Shown here piece by piece: positions 1 to 8,490 of a stretch of 60,920 bases of DNA. The notes below the pieces were generated by a model, which was given only the letters and a program-made list of their open reading frames with translations, was not told the origin of the DNA and did not search any database. Source of the stretch: JBGTLW01 sp041743835 (lineage in GTDB: Bacteria > Planctomycetota > Phycisphaerae > Phycisphaerales > Phycisphaeraceae); assembly GCA_041743835.1 (NCBI GenBank), contig JBGTLW010000265.1, forward strand, positions 1 to 60,920, written 5' to 3'. Position 1 is the stretch's first letter. Every line of letters begins with the position of its first letter. The translations under genes and the position numbers were made by a program.

Positions 1-67
1 CCGTGGCGGCTACGGCGGTGGTGGCGGCGGCGGCGGCGGTGGCCGCGGAGGCAACCGTGGCTGGTAA
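1..67 (+). CDS. C-terminal end of a glycine/arginine-rich protein (5' truncated)
   Basis: Only the last 21 codons are present, in the frame of positions 2-67, ending in TAA. The residues are almost all Gly with Arg, Asn, Tyr and a final Trp (an RGG-type tail). In bacteria such tails usually end small RRM-type RNA-binding proteins or, less often, DEAD-box helicases, but the upstream domain lies outside the window, so the family is a guess. A strong intrinsic terminator follows 38 bases after the stop, which supports this being a real gene end. Confidence 0.6.
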   Translation, partial: RGGYGGGGGGGGGGRGGNRGW

Positions 68-104
68 TTCCTACCAAGTCACACAAAGCTGATTCACACA
101 CGCG

Positions 105-137
105 ACCCCGCGCTGAAAAGCGCGGGGTTGTTTTTTT
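105..137 (+). terminator. Intrinsic terminator after the glycine-rich gene
   Basis: A perfect 10-bp stem (ACCCCGCGCT / AGCGCGGGGT) with a GAAA tetraloop is followed by TG and a run of seven T. It ends the transcript of the gene stopping at 67. The converging gene on the minus strand stops at 201, so it may also serve as a boundary. Confidence 0.9.
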
Positions 138-200
138 ATACGGCGAGACTTCCGGTAGGGGGGTGTTAGAACAATTGGCAGAATGATTGTGCAGGTTGCT

Positions 201-2918
201 CTAGTCAGCCAGCGCGTTGGCGCGGGTGCGGGTCTTGTAGTGATGGCGGGTCATGCGCCACAGCTCAATCAGCGGGGTGACGGCCGCGCCTTGTTGGCGG
301 TTGTGCGCGCCGATGGCAAAGGCCATGCGCCATTGCTTGAACAGCGTGCGGTAGGCTTTGAGCAGCGAGTTGCCGGGTCGGGGGTCGTAGATGTGCGTGG
401 CCTCGCTGGTCAGGCCGTTGAGCTCGACGATGGCAAACCCCTCGCCGCGTGTGAACGCCTCGGTGCTTTGGTAACGCACATCGAAGCGTCCGAATTGAAA
501 CGCCGGGAAGTGTCTTGCGATCTGCTCGAAGCGCTCGGTGAGTTGTGGCGTGATGAGGTGCGAGCCGTCGAGGAACATCGTGCCCTGGCAGTGGTTGCCC
601 GAGGTCGCCAGCGCGAAGCGTTCGCCTGCGTGCAGGATGCGGTCCCGCTGGTCGCCGTGGCGTTGGAGGAACAGGGGCCATTGCATCGCGTATCGGCGGT
701 GTCGGTAGATGAGCTGTTCGAGCGTGTGGACGCCGTCGCCGATCAGCACGGGGAACTCCTTGTCGGTCAGCGAAAAGATGAAACCAGCGTCCTGCTCGGG
801 TAGCCGGACATAAAACACACCCGCTTCATTAGGCCCGGCATGGAAGGGTTGCGCGAGCACCTTTATGGGGTGGTTCCGGGAGGGTGGTGAGGTTTGGAAG
901 TACGCGTCGAGTTGTTCATCGCTGGTGACTTTGCGGAGGCCGTAGCCCCGCTGCCCCGCGTCGGGCTTGAGGATGAGCGGGAGCGACCAGCCGCGCTGTT
1001 GCATCACACCGCGTAGCTCGGCCGCGCTGTGGACCACCGCGGTGGGCACGATCCACGCCTCGGGCAGCCTGCTGAGGATGTCGCTCTTGGGTTCGTCGAT
1101 GAATCCGCCCGCGGGGATGCCGGGGTTCACCGCGGTGACCGTGCTAAACCCCCCGTGCCGCAGCGACAGCCAGACGATGTAACAGAACACCGGGAGCTGG
1201 AACAGCCACGCGGGCCAGAACTCCCACCGCCACAGCCGCTCGATTTTCACGCGCAGGCGTGCCCGGCCGATGCTCGTGCTCATCAGCAGCAACCCGCGGA
1301 TGCCGATCAGCAGCACCACGACCGCCGCGACCAGCGCAACCCAGCTATCGCCGAAGACCATCTTGAAGGGCGATACCGCGGCATTGCCCAGCAGCACCAC
1401 CGCGACGAGCATGACGACCGCCCAGATGACCACCGCGCCAAATGTCCACAGCGCGAATCGGCCGGGCTTCTTGCCCAGCGCCCCCGCGGAGATGTACAGG
1501 GGGAGCCGCGAGCCGGGGATGAACCTTGAGGCGAGCACCGCCTGCCAGCCGTGGCGGTCGAACCACGCGCCGAGCTTCTCGACGTGTCGGGTGGGCAGCC
1601 GCCGCGCCAGCCGTGGCCAGGCCAGGACCCGCCTGCCGAGCACAAACCCGATGAGGTACAGGGCCAGGTCGCCGGTGAAGATGCCGACGATGATGGCCAG
1701 CGTGCCCACGACCAGATCGACCTGCCCCGCCGCGATCATGAGGCCGGTGAAGATCGTCGTCGGGTCTTCGAGGATGTAGGTGCCGATGATGATGATGCCC
1801 ATCTGCGTCCACGGGCTCATGCCCCGCCGCAGGTCCCAGCCAAACGGCAGGGGGGATTTGACCGTCTTCTGCGGCTGGGCGTACGGGTCGTGCGTCTTGC
1901 GTTGGGGCACGAAGCCCGGCGAGCCGGCCTGTTCGAGGAACGGAGTGATCGCCGCGGCCAGGTCCCGCGCACGCTCTTCGCGGAACACCGCCATATGCGC
2001 GTGGTCGAGCATAACCAGTTCCGAATGTTCGACGATGGCGTGATGCTCGCGGGCGGTCGCAGCGGGGACCAGCGCGTCGTTGTGGTCGTGGAGGATGAGC
2101 ATCGGCAGGCGGTCGGTGTTGAGCTGTTCGAGGATGTTGCGCAGCGGGCGCTGGTCGGTGTCGTAGAAGCTGCGGATGAAGGCGTGCCGGCTGGATCGCC
2201 GCCAACCAAGCCCGAAGTCCGGGATCGCCTCGAACCCGACGACGGCCACGCCGTAGCCCAGGGCGTACTTGAGGTGCTCGAAGTGGTAATCGCCCGAGCC
2301 CTCGCCCTCCTGGATGCCGATTCCGCCGTAGAAGACCAGCGACGCGACGCGCTGCGGCCTTTGGCGGTACAGCTCCAACGCCACGCCGCTGCCCAGCGAG
2401 TAGCCGAGCACGTGCGCGCGTTCGACGCCCAGTTCATCCATGGCCGCGGCTGTGTAGCGGGCGAAGGTGTCGATGCCGTAGTCCGGCACCCACGCGCTGG
2501 ACTTGCCGAACCCGGGCATGTCCAGTGAGATGACATGGGCGTGGTCGGCGAGCATCGGGCCTAGCCGGGCGAAATTGGGGTAGAACGACGGGCTGCCGTG
2601 CAGCGTGACGATCTTCACGGGGTTGTCGGGGTCGCCCCACTGGCGGTAGCTGAGCGTGACCGGCGGGCCGTCGGCTTGGCCATCGGAGTTGAACCGTGGC
2701 GTCTGTATCGCGTGTTGATGGGGCAGGTCCGGCCAGTACGGGTTGCCGGGGAACACAAGCTTCACCAGGAACGACGCGAACAACACCGCGAGGTAAATCT
2801 GCCACCACCGGTAGCCGCGCGCCATCCGCCACACGCCCAGCGGCCAGCACCAGCGCGCATGGCCGGTGAAGGCCTGAACCGCGCGGGTCCGAAATCGATC
2901 CCACGGGCCAGCCATCAT
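201..2918 (-). CDS. Three-domain membrane protein: alpha/beta hydrolase + DedA/VTT + ATP-grasp
   Basis: A 905-residue protein joining three domains usually found separately. After an N-terminal hydrophobic stretch (about 38-56), residues 85-330 are an alpha/beta hydrolase: HGSP at 107-110, nucleophile elbow GYSLGSG with Ser174, acid Asp281 in HDHNDALV, and His306/308 in LDHAHM. Residues 370-550 are a DedA/SNARE-associated (VTT) membrane domain with LEDPTT near 384, the GDxxxYxxGxxxG stretch at 416-428 and SRFIPGSRLP near 464. After another hydrophobic segment (570-586), residues 615-850 resemble an ATP-grasp ligase: LILKPDAGQRGYG at 648-660 and the late metal-site pattern Asp813/Glu832/Asn834 (FDVR, VELN). 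Its start overlaps the stop of the NRDE gene by ATGA, so the two are translationally coupled. DedA proteins move lipid carriers or phospholipids; a lipid- or envelope-modifying enzyme is my inference. Domain calls are firm, the substrate is unknown. Confidence 0.85.
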   Translation of the reverse strand: MMAGPWDRFRTRAVQAFTGHARWCWPLGVWRMARGYRWWQIYLAVLFASFLVKLVFPGNPYWPDLPHQHAIQTPRFNSDGQADGPPVTLSYRQWGDPDNPVKIVTLHGSPSFYPNFARLGPMLADHAHVISLDMPGFGKSSAWVPDYGIDTFARYTAAAMDELGVERAHVLGYSLGSGVALELYRQRPQRVASLVFYGGIGIQEGEGSGDYHFEHLKYALGYGVAVVGFEAIPDFGLGWRRSSRHAFIRSFYDTDQRPLRNILEQLNTDRLPMLILHDHNDALVPAATAREHHAIVEHSELVMLDHAHMAVFREERARDLAAAITPFLEQAGSPGFVPQRKTHDPYAQPQKTVKSPLPFGWDLRRGMSPWTQMGIIIIGTYILEDPTTIFTGLMIAAGQVDLVVGTLAIIVGIFTGDLALYLIGFVLGRRVLAWPRLARRLPTRHVEKLGAWFDRHGWQAVLASRFIPGSRLPLYISAGALGKKPGRFALWTFGAVVIWAVVMLVAVVLLGNAAVSPFKMVFGDSWVALVAAVVVLLIGIRGLLLMSTSIGRARLRVKIERLWRWEFWPAWLFQLPVFCYIVWLSLRHGGFSTVTAVNPGIPAGGFIDEPKSDILSRLPEAWIVPTAVVHSAAELRGVMQQRGWSLPLILKPDAGQRGYGLRKVTSDEQLDAYFQTSPPSRNHPIKVLAQPFHAGPNEAGVFYVRLPEQDAGFIFSLTDKEFPVLIGDGVHTLEQLIYRHRRYAMQWPLFLQRHGDQRDRILHAGERFALATSGNHCQGTMFLDGSHLITPQLTERFEQIARHFPAFQFGRFDVRYQSTEAFTRGEGFAIVELNGLTSEATHIYDPRPGNSLLKAYRTLFKQWRMAFAIGAHNRQQGAAVTPLIELWRMTRHHYKTRTRANALAD

Positions 2919-3745
2919 TCGACGGCCCCCCGGACGCGCGGCAATGACAAGGCGACCTCTGCCGTCGGCTCAGAAGGTGGTGCGCCGTGATAGGTGAGCG
3001 CCACCGTGTCGGCCGTCACTTCCACTGCCGTCAGACTCACCGTCCGCGCGTCGTCCCTGGCCATGCACACCGCCAACTCTCCGCCGCCGGGGTCGCCGGG
3101 GTGGCGGTGGAACGCATCCTGCTTCGATTCCCAGTGCGCAGCGTCGCCATCAAACCACGCGGCAAACAGCGCCCGGCGTGAAGGCTCCACCAGCGCATCG
3201 CCAAGGCCGGACGACGTGAACATTGTCGGCCCAAGCAGCGGCAGGCGTTCCACACGCAGCGCATCAGCCTCGCCCACCGCTACGACTATCGTCACGCCAT
3301 CGCAGACCACCAGCCGGAATGGCGGATACGCTGCGGCATCGAGCAGGCGCACGCGGCCTTCGGCCTCCGCCAGCGTCTGCGCGTCCAGCAACGCGGGGAT
3401 GATCGTGCCCCGGCTGTGTCGGCCAGGGAAGTGGATGCCCCGCATGTCCTGCGGGTTGCGGTTAAGCACCGTGAAGGCCAGGCCCGCGTCGTTCACCGCG
3501 ACCCACGTCCCGCCCGTGCCCGCGTCGATCGGCAGGATGGCCAGACGTTCGCCAAAGCTGCGGACCGTCGGCGGGAGCGCCGCAGCACGCGCCCGCGATT
3601 CATCCCGATTGCAAAGCATCCTAACCCCCCCCCGGAACTCTCCCCGGAACTCCCCCCGGTCAATTCCCCGGAACGCCAGCGCATTGCCCCCCGGCCCTCC
3701 GTTGCCCCCGTGACCCACGCGCGGAACCAACGTCACGGTACACAT
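2915..3745 (-). CDS. NRDE/TANGO2-like family protein
   Basis: The 276-residue protein begins MCTVTL and carries the signature NRDE at 46-49, as in the NRDE (TANGO2, Ser/Thr-rich T10) family, whose Cys2 is an N-terminal-nucleophile-type residue; the biochemical role is poorly defined. The family normally has roughly 20 residues between MCT and NRDE; here there are over 40, and the extra Gly/Arg-rich segment with two RGEF units is encoded by a GC-rich tandem microrepeat at 3624-3675. The rest (WVAVNDAGLAFTVLNRN, GTIIPALLD) fits the family well. ATGA overlap with the following fusion gene indicates an operon. Confidence 0.85.
   Translation of the reverse strand: MCTVTLVPRVGHGGNGGPGGNALAFRGIDRGEFRGEFRGGVRMLCNRDESRARAAALPPTVRSFGERLAILPIDAGTGGTWVAVNDAGLAFTVLNRNPQDMRGIHFPGRHSRGTIIPALLDAQTLAEAEGRVRLLDAAAYPPFRLVVCDGVTIVVAVGEADALRVERLPLLGPTMFTSSGLGDALVEPSRRALFAAWFDGDAAHWESKQDAFHRHPGDPGGGELAVCMARDDARTVSLTAVEVTADTVALTYHGAPPSEPTAEVALSLPRVRGAVE
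3624..3675. repeat. 12-bp tandem microrepeat inside the NRDE gene
   Basis: On the plus strand the units read CCCCGGAACTCT, CCCCGGAACTCC, CCCCGGTCAATT and CCCCGGAACG, preceded by a run of C. The 12-bp period equals four codons, so the reading frame of the host gene is kept and the repeat is translated as RGEF-type units. It belongs to the dispersed CCCCCGGAA family described in the findings. Confidence 0.85.
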
Positions 3746-3831
3746 AGCGCGTCACCCGATGAATGACCGACCCTGCTAAAAATCAATACCGCACCACGTA
3801 GCGATGACGCTCACTCCCCACACGCTTGTCA

Positions 3832-4395
3832 TCAGTGCCCCGCACGGTAGGCGATCGTTGAGGGTGCTAAGCCAAATCCCGCGGGCACCTCCGCGCCGAC
3901 CAGCTCCACCATCGCGGCGATCATGGCGCCGTGGTGGATGGTGTGGCTGAGCACGAAGGCGAGTTCCCGGCCGAGGCTCGAGCCCCACCGCAGGGCTGGG
4001 CCATCCCCGCTGAGCATCAGGCTCACGACGAGGTCCCCGCCCATCGCCCGCCCGCTCAACGAGTCCAGGGCGGCGCTGAGGCGACGCGTCTCCGCGATCG
4101 CGGCTGCCAGATCAGTCTCGATGCTGGTTCCCCGGCGGCGCTTGTCGTAATCGATGAACCCCGCGTCGGCGCTGATCAGCGCCTCGATGTGATCCAGACA
4201 GTGGCGGACGTGACCCCCGATGCTGCTCTTGAAAGTGCCCACCGGATTCTGAACGTATTGCGCCTGAGTCAGCCCCGCGAGCACGGCTTCAACCTGCGCA
4301 AGCACCGCACGGAGCGGCGCGACCGGATCGATCCCCGAGGGGGGATCACTGCCAACGGAGGGGTGAGTCACGCTGCGTGTATCAATAGTCATCAT
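3832..4395 (-). CDS. DinB/YfiT-like metal-binding protein
   Basis: 187 residues from the double ATG at 4395/4392. It contains GGHVRHCLDHIEAL (His62, 65, 69) and a late SHTIHHGAM segment (His151, 154, 155), the His pattern of the DinB four-helix metal-binding fold; the three metal ligands are probably one of the early His plus His151 and His155. Such proteins include thiol-dependent transferases (mycothiol/bacillithiol) and DNA-damage-induced proteins; the actual activity cannot be deduced. The frame stays open further upstream to 4569, but that part is low-complexity and covers a repeat-rich spacer, so I reject the longer start. The start lacks a good Shine-Dalgarno. Confidence 0.75.
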   Translation of the reverse strand: MMTIDTRSVTHPSVGSDPPSGIDPVAPLRAVLAQVEAVLAGLTQAQYVQNPVGTFKSSIGGHVRHCLDHIEALISADAGFIDYDKRRRGTSIETDLAAAIAETRRLSAALDSLSGRAMGGDLVVSLMLSGDGPALRWGSSLGRELAFVLSHTIHHGAMIAAMVELVGAEVPAGFGLAPSTIAYRAGH

Positions 4396-4413
4396 GAACT
4401 CGCGGGGGTTTAC

Positions 4414-4500
4414 TACTTCCGTGCGCTTGTATCCGGCGAATACTTCCGGGTGCTGGTTCCGGGTGCATCGTCCCCGGGTGTTCGTTCCGGGGGTCAGCGC
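4414..4500. repeat. Degenerate TTCCGGG(G/T) tandem repeat in the 330-bp spacer before pirin
   Basis: Four to six imperfect units with a core such as TTCCGGGTGCTGG, TTCCGGGTGCATCG, TCCCCGGGTGTTCG and TTCCGGGGGTCAG follow one another with a period of 14-16 bp. The spacer 4396-4725 between the divergent DinB-like and pirin genes holds this array; the rest (4501-4725) shows no gene and no convincing promoter. Confidence 0.65.
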
Positions 4501-4725
4501 AAAGTTTACAGAGGGAAGCCCCGCATTGCGACTGTTTTGGCCGCTGGGCGGAAAGCCAGACCCCCACACCCTGCACGCGTGGCATTATCGGGTGTGGATG
4601 CCGGTCCGTCCAATCACCTTTTAGACCGAACCGCTGTCGTGGCCGCATTGTTCCCCGGCCCGGTACTGCCTACGATCCGTTGGCGTACGCTGGACCTTCA
4701 AGCCCGCCCCGCACGGACCCGGTTT

Positions 4726-5442
4726 ATGACCACACTTCCCGGCCAATTGACGTACCGACCCGCCGACATGCGCGGACGCACCGAGTTGGGCTGGCTCCAC
4801 AGCCGGCACAGCTTTTCCTTCGGCCAGTACCGCGACCCCGCCAACATGGGTTACCGCTCGCTGCGCGTGCTCAATGACGACATCGTCGAACCCGCCCAGG
4901 GTTTCGGGGAGCACGGCCACGACAACATGGAGATCATCACCTGGGTGCTCCGGGGCTCGCTCAAGCACGGCGACTCGCTGGGCAACATGCGCACCCTCAG
5001 CCACGGCGAGGTGCAGGTCATGACTGCGGGCACCGGCATCCAGCACAGCGAGTTCAACGCCTCAGCCGCAGACCCCGTCCACTTCCTGCAGATGTGGATC
5101 ACCCCCGCCCGCCGGGGCGTCGAGCCGCGTTACTTGCAGGAGGCTTTTGACCGTGTCGGCCGGGCCAACCGCTGGCAGACGCTGGCGTCTGGCCGGGGCA
5201 CGCCGGGCGCGTTGCCTATCGAGCAGGATGCCGAACTGCACGTCACGGCGTTGGAGGCCGGGCAATCACTCGCGGTGCCAGTTGCGCAGGACCGTCACGC
5301 CTACATCCACGTCGCGCTGGGCCACGCCCGCATCAACGACCAACCCATGTCGCCCGGCGATGCCATCACCGCGTCTGGCCCGAGCGGCCTGACGCTCCGC
5401 GCGATCGATGAGGCGCAGGTGTTGTGGTTCGATCTGGCGTAG
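4726..5442 (+). CDS. Pirin family protein
   Basis: 238 residues from the ATG at 4726. The N-terminal cupin carries the pirin metal ligands: His63 and His65 in FGEHGHDNMEI, and His107/Glu109 in GTGIQHSEF. The segments LHSRHSFSFGQYRDP and FLQMWITPARRGVEPRY are typical of the family, and the C-terminal half is the second, metal-free cupin. Bacterial pirins bind iron and some oxidise quercetin or bind metabolic enzymes; none of this can be assigned here. The frame is open far upstream (to 3931) but only this ATG gives the family start. A palindromic repeat fragment lies just after the stop. Confidence 0.9.
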   Translation: MTTLPGQLTYRPADMRGRTELGWLHSRHSFSFGQYRDPANMGYRSLRVLNDDIVEPAQGFGEHGHDNMEIITWVLRGSLKHGDSLGNMRTLSHGEVQVMTAGTGIQHSEFNASAADPVHFLQMWITPARRGVEPRYLQEAFDRVGRANRWQTLASGRGTPGALPIEQDAELHVTALEAGQSLAVPVAQDRHAYIHVALGHARINDQPMSPGDAITASGPSGLTLRAIDEAQVLWFDLA

Positions 5443-5456
5443 GCGGCGGGCACAGA

Positions 5457-5478
5457 ACCGCTCCCTGGCGGTCTCGGC
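5457..5478. repeat. Single degenerate copy of the ACCGCTCCCTGACGGTCGCGGC repeat
   Basis: ACCGCTCCCTGGCGGTCTCGGC differs at few positions from the units clustered at 13461-13575. It lies in the short spacer between pirin and the MscS gene. Confidence 0.6.
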
Positions 5479-5558
5479 ACTGTGGGGGAGGATTGTGTTA
5501 AGTTGTGAGATGGGGACCGGAACCATAAGCCGTGGGCCTAATGCATTACAGTCTTGGC

Positions 5559-7568
5559 ATGATGAGATGGCGGATCGTTTGGATCGTGTGGGTCACGCTG
5601 GTGGCTGGTACGGCTGGTGTGTGTGGTGCCTTGGCGAAGCAAGAGCCGGCTCGCGATGAGCGCGCTTATGAGTCGCCTCGGGCGACGATGCGGACGTTTC
5701 TGGAGTCGATCACGGCCGTGCGCGATGATGGTCGTGATGAGCTGTGGCCAAGTGTCCTGGCCTGCTTCGACTTTGCGGGCGCGGGGATCGACCCGGCGTC
5801 ATACGAGGCCAAACGACGGGCTGTGCAGCTCTTGGATGTGCTCGACCGCATCCGGGCTGTGAAATATGAGGAGCTGCCGGACCGCTCGGCCCTGATCGCG
5901 GCCGGGGTGCAGCCTGACGAAGCCGATCGCGACGGAACGGCGGAAGCGGGGGAGCAAGGGGAGCAAGGGGAGCAAGGTGAGGCGGGGGGCGTGGGGGCGG
6001 CATGGTCTTTCACCTACTTCCCCCGGCCGTTCACCGACGACGCGCAGCGAGTCCGCGAACTGGAACTGGGCAGCCAGCACATCACGCTGGCGCGTGGCGA
6101 CGGGTTTGCCGGGTGGCGGTTTTCTGCGGACACCGTGGAGCAGTTGCCCTCGTTGCACACGCAGGCGCTGCACCTGGGCAAGCTGAAGGTCCGATCGGGT
6201 GATGAGGTGTCGGTCCTGCAGCGCTACATGCCCCGCTCGCTGGTGGTGCGTGAATGGCTGGAGGTGATGTATTGGCAGTGGCTGTCGCTGGGCGTGCTGA
6301 TCCTCGTGGGTGTGGTGCTCGATCATCTGGTGCGTAGCCTGCTTCGGATCGTGATCGCTCGGAAGATCGGGCAGACGCAAAGCAAGGAGCACGTCGAGGC
6401 GATCTACACCGCCGCCCGGCCGCTAGGCATGTTCGCGGCGGGGGTGCTGTGGCTGCTTGCACTGCGGGTTTTGGCGCTGCCTTTGTCCGCTCATCAGTTG
6501 CTGCACGCGGCCGCAGCCGTGTGGACCGTGCTATCGGGGACGTGGGCGGCGTGGCGTGTGACCGACCTGGTGGGTGGCGTGTTTATGGAGCGGGCGAAAA
6601 AAACCGCGACCAAGCTCGACGACATCCTCATCCCGCTGGTGCGTAAGGCGATGAAAATCTTCATCGTCGCGATCGGCATCGTGTACGGGGCCGACGCGCT
6701 GAACATCCCGATCGGCCCGATGCTCGCGTCGCTGGGCATCGGCGGGCTCGCGTTTGCCTTTGCCGCAAAAGACACGATCGAGAACTTCTTCGGCAGCGTC
6801 GCGGTGATCCTGGATCGCCCGTTCGAGGTCGGCGACTGGGTGGTCATCGGCGAGTACGAGGGCACGGTCGAAGAGCTGGGCTTCCGCTCGACGCGGATCC
6901 GCACGTTCTACAACTCGCAGATCACCGTGCCCAACGCATCGCTGGTCCGGGCCGCGGTGGATAACTACGGCCGGCGTAAGTACCGGCGGTGGAAGACGAC
7001 GCTGGGCGTGCAGTACGACACCCCGCCTGAGCTGTTGCTGGCGTTCACCGAGGGCATCCGGGAGCTGGTGCGCACGCACCCGTACACCCGCAAGGACTAC
7101 TACCAGGTCTGGTGCAATGACTATGGCAGCTCGTCTTTGGACATCATGCTGTATGTCTTCTTCGAGGTGCCGGACTGGAACACGGAACTGCGCGAGCGTG
7201 AGCGGTTGTTTGTGGACATCGTGCGATTGGCGGACCAGTTGGACGTCAGCTTTGCGTTCCCGACGACGACGGTGCATCTGTTCAATGAAGAGAAGCCCGC
7301 GAAAGGGGAGCGGTATCAGCCTGAGCACCAGCCGCCGAGTAAGTCGGCCGACCGCCGGGCATTTGTGAAAGGTATCCGGGCCGCGCAGCAGTTGATCGCC
7401 AATCAGTCCTGGCGCGAGAACAAGCCCGGGCCGCACACCTACACGCAGGTCGGCCCGACGACGCTGACGGGCGAAGACCTCGACCCCGCCGACGCAACGG
7501 AGAACACTCAGGCAGTCGCGGAGAGCGATACACCTGACCCCGCAGGCAAGGCGGCAGATAAGCCATGA
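5559..7568 (+). CDS. MscS-family mechanosensitive ion channel with large N-terminal domain
   Basis: About 669 residues. An N-terminal signal peptide (MMRWRIVWIVWVTLVAGTAG) is followed by a soluble, probably periplasmic domain of about 215 residues, then several membrane segments and the MscS core: PIGPMLASLGIGGLAFAFAAKDTIENFFGS (shown in part; TM3) near 390-420, followed by the beta domain DRPFEVGDWVVIGEYEGTVEELGFRSTRIR. The cytoplasmic domain ends near 590, with a polar Asp/Pro-rich tail. A threefold GEQ repeat (9-bp units, 5949-5978) sits in the N-terminal domain. Role: release of solutes on osmotic downshock. The start is uncertain: GTG 5532, ATG 5541 and ATG 5559/5562 are in frame with no clear ribosome site; I chose 5559 because the signal peptide begins there. 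It overlaps the next gene by ATGA. Confidence 0.88.
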   Translation: MMRWRIVWIVWVTLVAGTAGVCGALAKQEPARDERAYESPRATMRTFLESITAVRDDGRDELWPSVLACFDFAGAGIDPASYEAKRRAVQLLDVLDRIRAVKYEELPDRSALIAAGVQPDEADRDGTAEAGEQGEQGEQGEAGGVGAAWSFTYFPRPFTDDAQRVRELELGSQHITLARGDGFAGWRFSADTVEQLPSLHTQALHLGKLKVRSGDEVSVLQRYMPRSLVVREWLEVMYWQWLSLGVLILVGVVLDHLVRSLLRIVIARKIGQTQSKEHVEAIYTAARPLGMFAAGVLWLLALRVLALPLSAHQLLHAAAAVWTVLSGTWAAWRVTDLVGGVFMERAKKTATKLDDILIPLVRKAMKIFIVAIGIVYGADALNIPIGPMLASLGIGGLAFAFAAKDTIENFFGSVAVILDRPFEVGDWVVIGEYEGTVEELGFRSTRIRTFYNSQITVPNASLVRAAVDNYGRRKYRRWKTTLGVQYDTPPELLLAFTEGIRELVRTHPYTRKDYYQVWCNDYGSSSLDIMLYVFFEVPDWNTELRERERLFVDIVRLADQLDVSFAFPTTTVHLFNEEKPAKGERYQPEHQPPSKSADRRAFVKGIRAAQQLIANQSWRENKPGPHTYTQVGPTTLTGEDLDPADATENTQAVAESDTPDPAGKAADKP

Positions 7569-8386
7569 CCGTCCGCCGCTTGCGCAGCCGGGCGCGCGTG
7601 AGGATGTCCCGTGAGTTTGGCGCTATGATGCCCGCGATGAGCCCGGCCGATCCTTTACCTCACGAACAACCGCAGCGCTCGGCGACGCGTTGGGTTGAGT
7701 TCTTTTTACTGTTTGTCGTCGCGCCGCTGCCCTTCCTGGTGGAGCGGTCGCTGATGCGGTGGCTGATGCCTACGCTGCTGGTCTTTGCTTTGCTGAGCCT
7801 GGTGTATCTCGTCAGGCACCCGAAGTTTGACCGCCGACGGCTGTGGAGTTTCACGCGGCTGTGGCGGGAAGTGCCCCGGATCATCGGGCTGTTTGCGATC
7901 GGTGTCGCGGCACTGGCGGGGCTGCTTGCGGGGCTGATCCTGCTGCGTGAGGCGGGCGTGATTGCTTTGCACGAGAACGTGCGATGGTTTGCCTTGCCAC
8001 GCAGAGAGCCCACACTCTGGGCGGCCATCATGCTCGGCTACCCGATCGTGTCGGTGTACCCGCAGGAACTGATCTATCGCGCGTTCCTGTTCCACCGGTA
8101 CCGCGGCATCCTCACGACGCCCCGGCTGCGGATTGCCGCCAGCGCTGCGGTGTTTGGGTGGGTGCATGTGGTGTTCGTGTCCAACGGCCCCGCCACGTGG
8201 CTCCCGGTGGGCTTGTGTGTGATCGGCGGGGCCTTGTTCGCGTGGACCTACGAGCGGCGGGGAAGCCTGGCGGCGGCCTGGTTCGAGCACGCGATCTATG
8301 GCTGCGCGGTCTTCACGCTGGGCCTGGGCTGGCTGTTTTACGGCGGGTCGGTCCGCGATCTGGCGGCCGACCTCCCCGTGCCCTGA
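7565..8386 (+). CDS. CPBP-family intramembrane metalloprotease (type II CAAX prenyl endopeptidase-like)
   Basis: Up to 273 residues, with about seven hydrophobic segments after a polar N-terminus. It has the three family motifs: YPQELIYRAFLF (residues 164-175; the usual EExxxR appears as QELIYR, a variant seen in the family), FGWVHVVF (about 197-204) and FEHAIYG (about 241-247). Glu and His residues of these motifs form the metal site. Members process prenylated or other membrane substrates or have bacteriocin-immunity-type roles. The ATGA overlap with the MscS gene means coupled expression. Later in-frame ATGs at 7625-7637 are possible starts. Confidence 0.8.
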   Translation: MTVRRLRSRARVRMSREFGAMMPAMSPADPLPHEQPQRSATRWVEFFLLFVVAPLPFLVERSLMRWLMPTLLVFALLSLVYLVRHPKFDRRRLWSFTRLWREVPRIIGLFAIGVAALAGLLAGLILLREAGVIALHENVRWFALPRREPTLWAAIMLGYPIVSVYPQELIYRAFLFHRYRGILTTPRLRIAASAAVFGWVHVVFVSNGPATWLPVGLCVIGGALFAWTYERRGSLAAAWFEHAIYGCAVFTLGLGWLFYGGSVRDLAADLPVP

Positions 8387-8490
8387 TCCAAACCCGCAGC
8401 GGTGACGATTTGCGACTCCGGGCGGGCTGGCTACATTGAAGGGCCACAACACCCCCCACACAACCGGCTGCGCCCGGCAGGAGTCCGACG

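Noticed and set aside
3624..3640. Run of nine C in the NRDE gene as a frameshift error
   Set aside because: The frame continues without a break into the NRDE motif and family core, so no frameshift is needed.
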